The notes under the pieces were generated by a model that was given only the letters and a program-made list of their open reading frames with translations, was not told the origin of the DNA and did no database searches. From assembly GCA_020024185.1 (NCBI GenBank), contig JAHHUD010000056.1:1-10270 (forward strand): a stretch of DNA of 10,270 nucleotides. Reading direction: 5' to 3'. Shown in pieces: positions 8,101 through 10,270 of the stretch (position 1 is its first letter; every line of letters begins with the position of its first letter). Made by a program: the position numbers and the translations under genes. Source of the stretch: Oscillospiraceae bacterium (GTDB lineage: Bacteria; Bacillota; Clostridia; Oscillospirales; Ruminococcaceae).

Positions 8101-10124
8101 AAATCAATTAAATCTTTTTTATCAAGTTTTAAATTGTATACTGTTTTTACACTATCGTTAAATACAGCAATTTCAATTTTATCAATTTGGGAAACATTTA
8201 TAGTATTTGATTGTTCACCGTTAAATGTTATTGTACTATCATCTGATTTTGTATCTGCATTTATAGTGATTGTTTCTGTATTTTTTGGCAAAATAACAGT
8301 AGTTTCAAATTTTTTACTATCAAACACTTCTGTATAGCATTTGATATCACTTTCTACAGAAAGTGATGCAAGTGAAGGCATAACACTTACTGTAAATGAA
8401 TAAGTTGTTGGCTTTGTAAATTCGTCACCTTCAACTATTATGTTAAAATTATTTTCACCTGCAACCAAAAAGTCTTCTTTATAAGCTTTTAAGTCTTCAT
8501 TTAAAGTGATATTTTTCTTTTGTAGTTTATCACTTTTATCAGTGTATTCTAAATAGATTTTATTGTCACTATTTTCTGATTTTGCAGAAAAGTTTAAAGC
8601 AGTTGTAAATGCTTCATTTACAGTTGTTGGCAAAACATAATCTTTTTTATCTTTATTAAATACAACTTCTGTTGAATAGTTGTCATTTTCATTTTTTATA
8701 AGAACAGTTTTATCTGTAATCTCTTCTGATTCTGCACTGTAAATAATAAGATTATCTAGTGTTGCATATTTTTCTTCTGTTAATATAACAGTATATGTTT
8801 CACTTTCACTTTTTCCATCATTTGCAGTAAATACCAGTGTAATTCTATCTTTATTTGTAACAGTATAGCTATAATCTTTATTGATTGTTTTTGCTTCAGC
8901 ATCATTTACTTTTACAGAATATGTAAGAATATCGCTATCTTCATCTTCAAATATTTCTGACAAATCTAATTTAAATTCATCATTTATTGATACAAATTCA
9001 ACCTTTTTATTGCTTATATCCTCTTTAATTGATGGAGCACTATTTTCTTTAACAGTAAGATTTACTTTATAGCTTTCGCTTGTGCTAATACTATCATTAG
9101 CTGTAAATTCAAGAACTGTTGTTCCAATGTTGTCGCATTTATAGCTGTATTGTTCATTTGCTATAACCGGTTGTGAACCATTTACTTTAACATTGTATGT
9201 AAGCTTATCTTTATCTGCGTCTTCAAATATTTTTGATAAATCAATTGTATAGTTATTACCAACAACAATTTTTGATGAAACTTCTTTATCAACACCATTT
9301 TTTAATGTTGGTACTGAATTGTGTACAGAAACTTCAAAGCTATATTCGGTAGCTTTTATTTCATAATTGTTGTTCATTGTAGGCCATGAAGGGTCACCAC
9401 ATTTAACTTTAATCACTGTACCATTAGTTACAGGAATTTTTTGACCAAGCTTATATTCTTTATCTCCCACAAATGTTTTAACTTGAAAGTTTTTATTTGT
9501 AGCTGTTGGTCTAACAACAACTTCGTTTGTTCCTTTTGAAACAATAAGTTTGTTTGTATATGATTGTCCTACAACACCTATTTCAAATGGTTTTTCAAGC
9601 TGACCAACACTAAAATCAATTGACTTTACTGTTGTTTCATTGTTATTCCATGAACCACCACAGTCTTCACCCATATCAAGTGAATACATTATACGGATTT
9701 CGTCACCTGCTACAAGTGTTCCGTCTGCAACAGTATATGCACCAAATCCTTCATTTGTAAACCAGTCGTTAAGTGTTCCCATCCAACCAGAATAGGCTGT
9801 TACTGTACCTGATTTCAAACCATTAATTTCACTTAAATAATTAGTTTCTGCACCAGTTTGCGTATATCCATTTGATTCAATTGCTTGTTTGACTGCACTC
9901 ATCATTGTTGTTGAGTTATCAATTGGAATTTCTTCATCAATAAGAACTCCATCCCAAACAGCACCTTCTGACTTTGAATATGTTTTATTTTCTACTATAA
10001 CTCTTACAGTATCAGCTATACCGTCTACTGCAAAAACATGTGATGGGAAAAAGGATATAACCATCACGATACTCAACAGCATACTTATCATACGCTGTGA
10101 GATATTATAAATCTTATCTTTCAT
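5181..10124 (-). CDS. Membrane-anchored DUF4430 / beta-propeller surface protein
   Basis: This is a 1647-residue secreted, membrane-tethered protein. Modules in order: signal peptide (1-32, cleavage expected after VFA); DUF4430 domain (about 37-160); a beta-rich region (about 165-268); two cadherin-like repeats (270-361, 362-451); two beta-sandwich segments of cadherin-like-beta type (about 452-580, 584-668); a PEGA-like segment (about 672-742); a PQQ-like beta-propeller (about 753-1163); four helical repeats (1168-1390) plus a degenerate fifth (about 1414-1471); a beta-rich domain near the membrane (about 1480-1591); a transmembrane helix (about 1618-1640) and a KRKTTHN tail. There is no LPxTG motif, so anchoring is by the helix and not by sortase. 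The start has AAGGGA about 7 bases before the ATG, 17 bp after the stop of the upstream DUF4430 gene. Position ahead of a complete ECF importer suggests a ligand-capturing receptor. The ligand is unknown; DUF4430 and the propeller make a corrinoid a reasonable guess. Confidence 0.9.
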   Translation of the reverse strand: MKDKIYNISQRMISMLLSIVMVISFFPSHVFAVDGIADTVRVIVENKTYSKSEGAVWDGVLIDEEIPIDNSTTMMSAVKQAIESNGYTQTGAETNYLSEINGLKSGTVTAYSGWMGTLNDWFTNEGFGAYTVADGTLVAGDEIRIMYSLDMGEDCGGSWNNNETTVKSIDFSVGQLEKPFEIGVVGQSYTNKLIVSKGTNEVVVRPTATNKNFQVKTFVGDKEYKLGQKIPVTNGTVIKVKCGDPSWPTMNNNYEIKATEYSFEVSVHNSVPTLKNGVDKEVSSKIVVGNNYTIDLSKIFEDADKDKLTYNVKVNGSQPVIANEQYSYKCDNIGTTVLEFTANDSISTSESYKVNLTVKENSAPSIKEDISNKKVEFVSINDEFKLDLSEIFEDEDSDILTYSVKVNDAEAKTINKDYSYTVTNKDRITLVFTANDGKSESETYTVILTEEKYATLDNLIIYSAESEEITDKTVLIKNENDNYSTEVVFNKDKKDYVLPTTVNEAFTTALNFSAKSENSDNKIYLEYTDKSDKLQKKNITLNEDLKAYKEDFLVAGENNFNIIVEGDEFTKPTTYSFTVSVMPSLASLSVESDIKCYTEVFDSKKFETTVILPKNTETITINADTKSDDSTITFNGEQSNTINVSQIDKIEIAVFNDSVKTVYNLKLDKKDLIDFNFKTNVDNASITVYDRDKNQIYPNSDGIYSAMTSAVEHTYKISKNGYVTKTGVVSENGGEIYVELVKPEGEQPQEVNAFWPSFRGNEFNMGITSARTPQTEDKANIYAKWTKKLGKSWSESPSAQIIVDNSLIVMAGKKLYKLDLNTGDILAQSDMVESPNWGYTPPTYGNGMIFCPLNNSTIQAFNAKTLEPLWIYKDEFKGQSLSSITYSDGYIYTGFWNGETRDSNYVCISTTDEDVNSKDEEKSATWTYKNKGGFYWAGSVVVGDAVIFGMDNGAEESEFDVKSKICSFNKYTGEIISQLEITGDQRSSITYDKELGRIYFTTKSGYLYRADINAQTGELSNLKYSSSFNKQSTSTPVVYKGRVYSATGGGVGAKGEIVVADAESLETLFTVGLKGYPQGSVLLSNAYEAQTGYIYLYSTYNAMPGGIYALKLKADCQSGDDVELVEIYDAKGFENYCISSIICGNDGTLYYKNDSGNVFAVGIPDSTNVEKLINSIGEVTISSKGLISAARGAYEALDDSDKQNVKNYDVLLKAESTYVEKLIEDIGIVTINSKQKIENARMEYDALSSELKQNVKNYDALVKAEKDYIDLQKAFEVDKKIEEIGKVTLISYDKILNVRKAYNELTLSEKSFVSKYDVLVAAEVEYEKLEKEAISNVEGLINKIGNVTLESEGKINEARNAYNALPSHIQKKVSNYDKLEQAEIALNKLKNTNNNVIKPTQNKKPSKEKVVLNKAELLVIQSKFEKVNEETSYNDALDLIKTYYKLSEEQQLALADTEELKLIQNIIAKENHKDKQTGISISDIPWNVKISITLADKEKINSEISDKLNNKVIIDIWDIKLIDILTNEEYVPENIVTIKTPVELVPSIKDYDELSILHYKNKDNLEFLSCKLVDDAVEFKASEFSYYGIVGTKVSEQKDNSETIVETPQMTNGTNNGITWVWWAVVGGLLIVVLGILIVIKRKTTHN
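5205..5273 (-). other. C-terminal transmembrane anchor
   Basis: Residues 1618-1640 of the large surface protein form one hydrophobic helix (ITWVWWAVVGG... to ...LGILIVI) followed by KRKTTHN. The positive tail gives an N-out, C-in orientation, which holds the protein in the cytoplasmic membrane beside the transporter. No LPxTG-type sorting motif precedes it. Confidence 0.9.
5352..5687 (-). other. Membrane-proximal beta-rich domain
   Basis: Residues about 1480-1591 of the large protein (beginning ISDIPWNVKISITLADKEKI and ending SYYGIVGT) have alternating hydrophobic strands. The pattern resembles a domain often seen just before the anchor in clostridial surface proteins. I know no function for it; a spacer or folding role is likely. 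Confidence 0.5.
5955..6623 (-). repeat. Four tandem helical repeats (about 51-59 residues each)
   Basis: Residues 1168-1390 of the large protein contain four copies of a unit with the pattern V..LI..IG.VT..S...I..AR.AY..L....K..V.NYD.L..AE. Units begin at about residues 1168, 1219, 1278 and 1336; a degenerate fifth is seen at about 1414-1471. The protein pattern is conserved while the DNA has drifted, so these are old repeats. The charged, helical make-up suggests a stalk or coiled-coil-like spacer that lifts the propeller and DUF4430 domain through the cell wall. Confidence 0.85.
6636..7868 (-). other. PQQ-like beta-propeller domain
   Basis: Residues about 753-1163 of the large protein. It opens with FWPSFRGNEFNMGITSA, the W..FRG...N.G.T pattern typical of PQQ-like/outer-membrane-type propellers, and continues with blade-like repeats such as KLYKLDLNTGDIL, TIQAFNAKTLEPLW, KICSFNKYTGEII, YLYRADINAQTGEL and IVVADAESLETLF. 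These give about seven blades by eye. Such propellers bind ligands or proteins; nothing shows that it binds PQQ or is an enzyme. Confidence 0.85.
8772..9317 (-). repeat. Two tandem cadherin-like repeats
   Basis: Residues 270-361 and 362-451 are clear duplicates: IDLSKIFEDADKDKLTYNVK matches LDLSEIFEDEDSDILTYSVK, and LEFTANDSISTSESYKV matches LVFTANDGKSESETYTV. The acidic F.D.D.D.LTY segments are the expected calcium-binding parts of cadherin-like (dystroglycan-type) domains, which would stiffen the extracellular chain. Confidence 0.85.
9645..10016 (-). other. N-terminal DUF4430 domain (transcobalamin-like)
   Basis: Residues about 37-160. Family features seen: VRVIVENKTYS near the start, TTMMSAVKQAIESNGY (72-87), YLSEINGL (96-103), the core GWMGTLNDWFTNEGFGAYTV (113-132) and a closing strand with DEIRIMYSLDMGEDCGGSW. 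DUF4430 is related in fold to the C-terminal beta-domain of transcobalamin and intrinsic factor, which covers one face of cobalamin. Its binding role in bacteria is not settled by this sequence. Confidence 0.85.
10029..10124 (-). other. Signal peptide
   Basis: Residues 1-32 of the large protein: a Lys/Arg-containing start, a hydrophobic core (MLLSIVMVISFF) and a likely cleavage after VFA before VDG. There is no lipobox Cys, so this is a standard Sec signal. Confidence 0.9.
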
Positions 10125-10141
10125 TAAACTTTCCCTTCTTA

Positions 10142-10270
10142 TTAAACACTTCCACCAACATCAGCACCAAGTCCGTTACAAGTATATGTCCAGACTATAG
10201 TATCACCTTCTGAAACTGTATATTTTGAACATCCATAATTTGGAAACCAACCATTAACTTTATACATCCA
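10142..10270 (-). CDS. 3' end of an upstream DUF4430 protein (partial)
   Basis: The last 42 codons and stop (TAA at 10142-10144) of a minus-strand gene enter the window. The visible residues include WMYKVNGWFPNYGCSKYTVS and later WTYTCNGLGADVGGSV. They align with residues 114-159 of the neighbouring 1647-residue protein (WMGTLNDWFTNEGFGAYTV ... MYSLDMGEDCGGSW), so the protein ends in its own DUF4430 domain. Two Cys residues are visible (CSKY and TCNG). The end comes directly after the domain, with no transmembrane helix or sorting motif, so any anchor would have to be N-terminal. The next gene starts 17 bp later, so the two are surely co-transcribed. Confidence 0.82.
   Translation of the reverse strand, partial: WMYKVNGWFPNYGCSKYTVSEGDTIVWTYTCNGLGADVGGSV

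Noticed and set aside
7725..9072. Plus-strand open frames of 63-89 codons inside the large surface-protein gene
   Set aside because: They are antisense to a well-supported coding region, have no ribosome binding sites of note and give low-complexity Ser/Phe/Ile-rich translations.
1..10270. CRISPR array, tRNA, rRNA, insertion sequence or phage genes
   Set aside because: No regularly spaced short repeats, no tRNA-like cloverleaf, no transposase or integrase and no terminal inverted repeats were found on reading both strands.

Overview
The window looks like part of a chromosome from a low-GC Gram-positive anaerobe (Bacillota, most likely class Clostridia). The clues are strong AT bias, consensus GGAGG-type ribosome binding sites, a single-membrane surface protein with a signal peptide and a C-terminal membrane anchor, and an ECF-type vitamin transporter. 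I cannot name a genus.

Layout. Positions 1-234 are extremely AT-rich (26 G/C by hand count, about 11%) and appear non-coding. One plus-strand gene (235-705) encodes a 156-residue cytosolic protein that I do not recognise. A strong bidirectional terminator (941-972) separates it from a convergent minus-strand operon that fills the rest of the window. In transcription order the operon reads: the 3' end of a secreted DUF4430 protein (10142-10270, cut by the window edge); a 1647-residue surface protein with an N-terminal DUF4430 domain, cadherin-like modules, a PQQ-like beta-propeller, helical repeats and a membrane anchor (5181-10124); an EcfT protein (4217-5104); a fused double-ATPase EcfA-A' (2565-4244); an ECF substrate-binding S component (1861-2589); and a second EcfT (982-1857). 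The four transporter genes are packed with 25-28 bp overlaps or a 3 bp gap. The surface-protein genes are 17 bp apart. A 76 bp spacer carrying a perfect-looking stem-loop separates them from the transporter block. The operon promoter, and any riboswitch, lie beyond position 10270.

How the genes may work together. The transporter genes make a complete ECF system: S component, ATPases and T scaffold, the scaffold in two versions. DUF4430 resembles the C-terminal beta-domain of the animal cobalamin carriers transcobalamin and intrinsic factor, and surface beta-propellers (BtuG) capture cobalamin in Bacteroides. The most interesting reading is therefore a Gram-positive uptake system in which a membrane-tethered DUF4430/propeller protein and a second secreted DUF4430 protein capture a ligand, possibly a corrinoid, and pass it to a dedicated ECF importer. 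The gene neighbourhood is seen directly; the substrate and the hand-over are inference.
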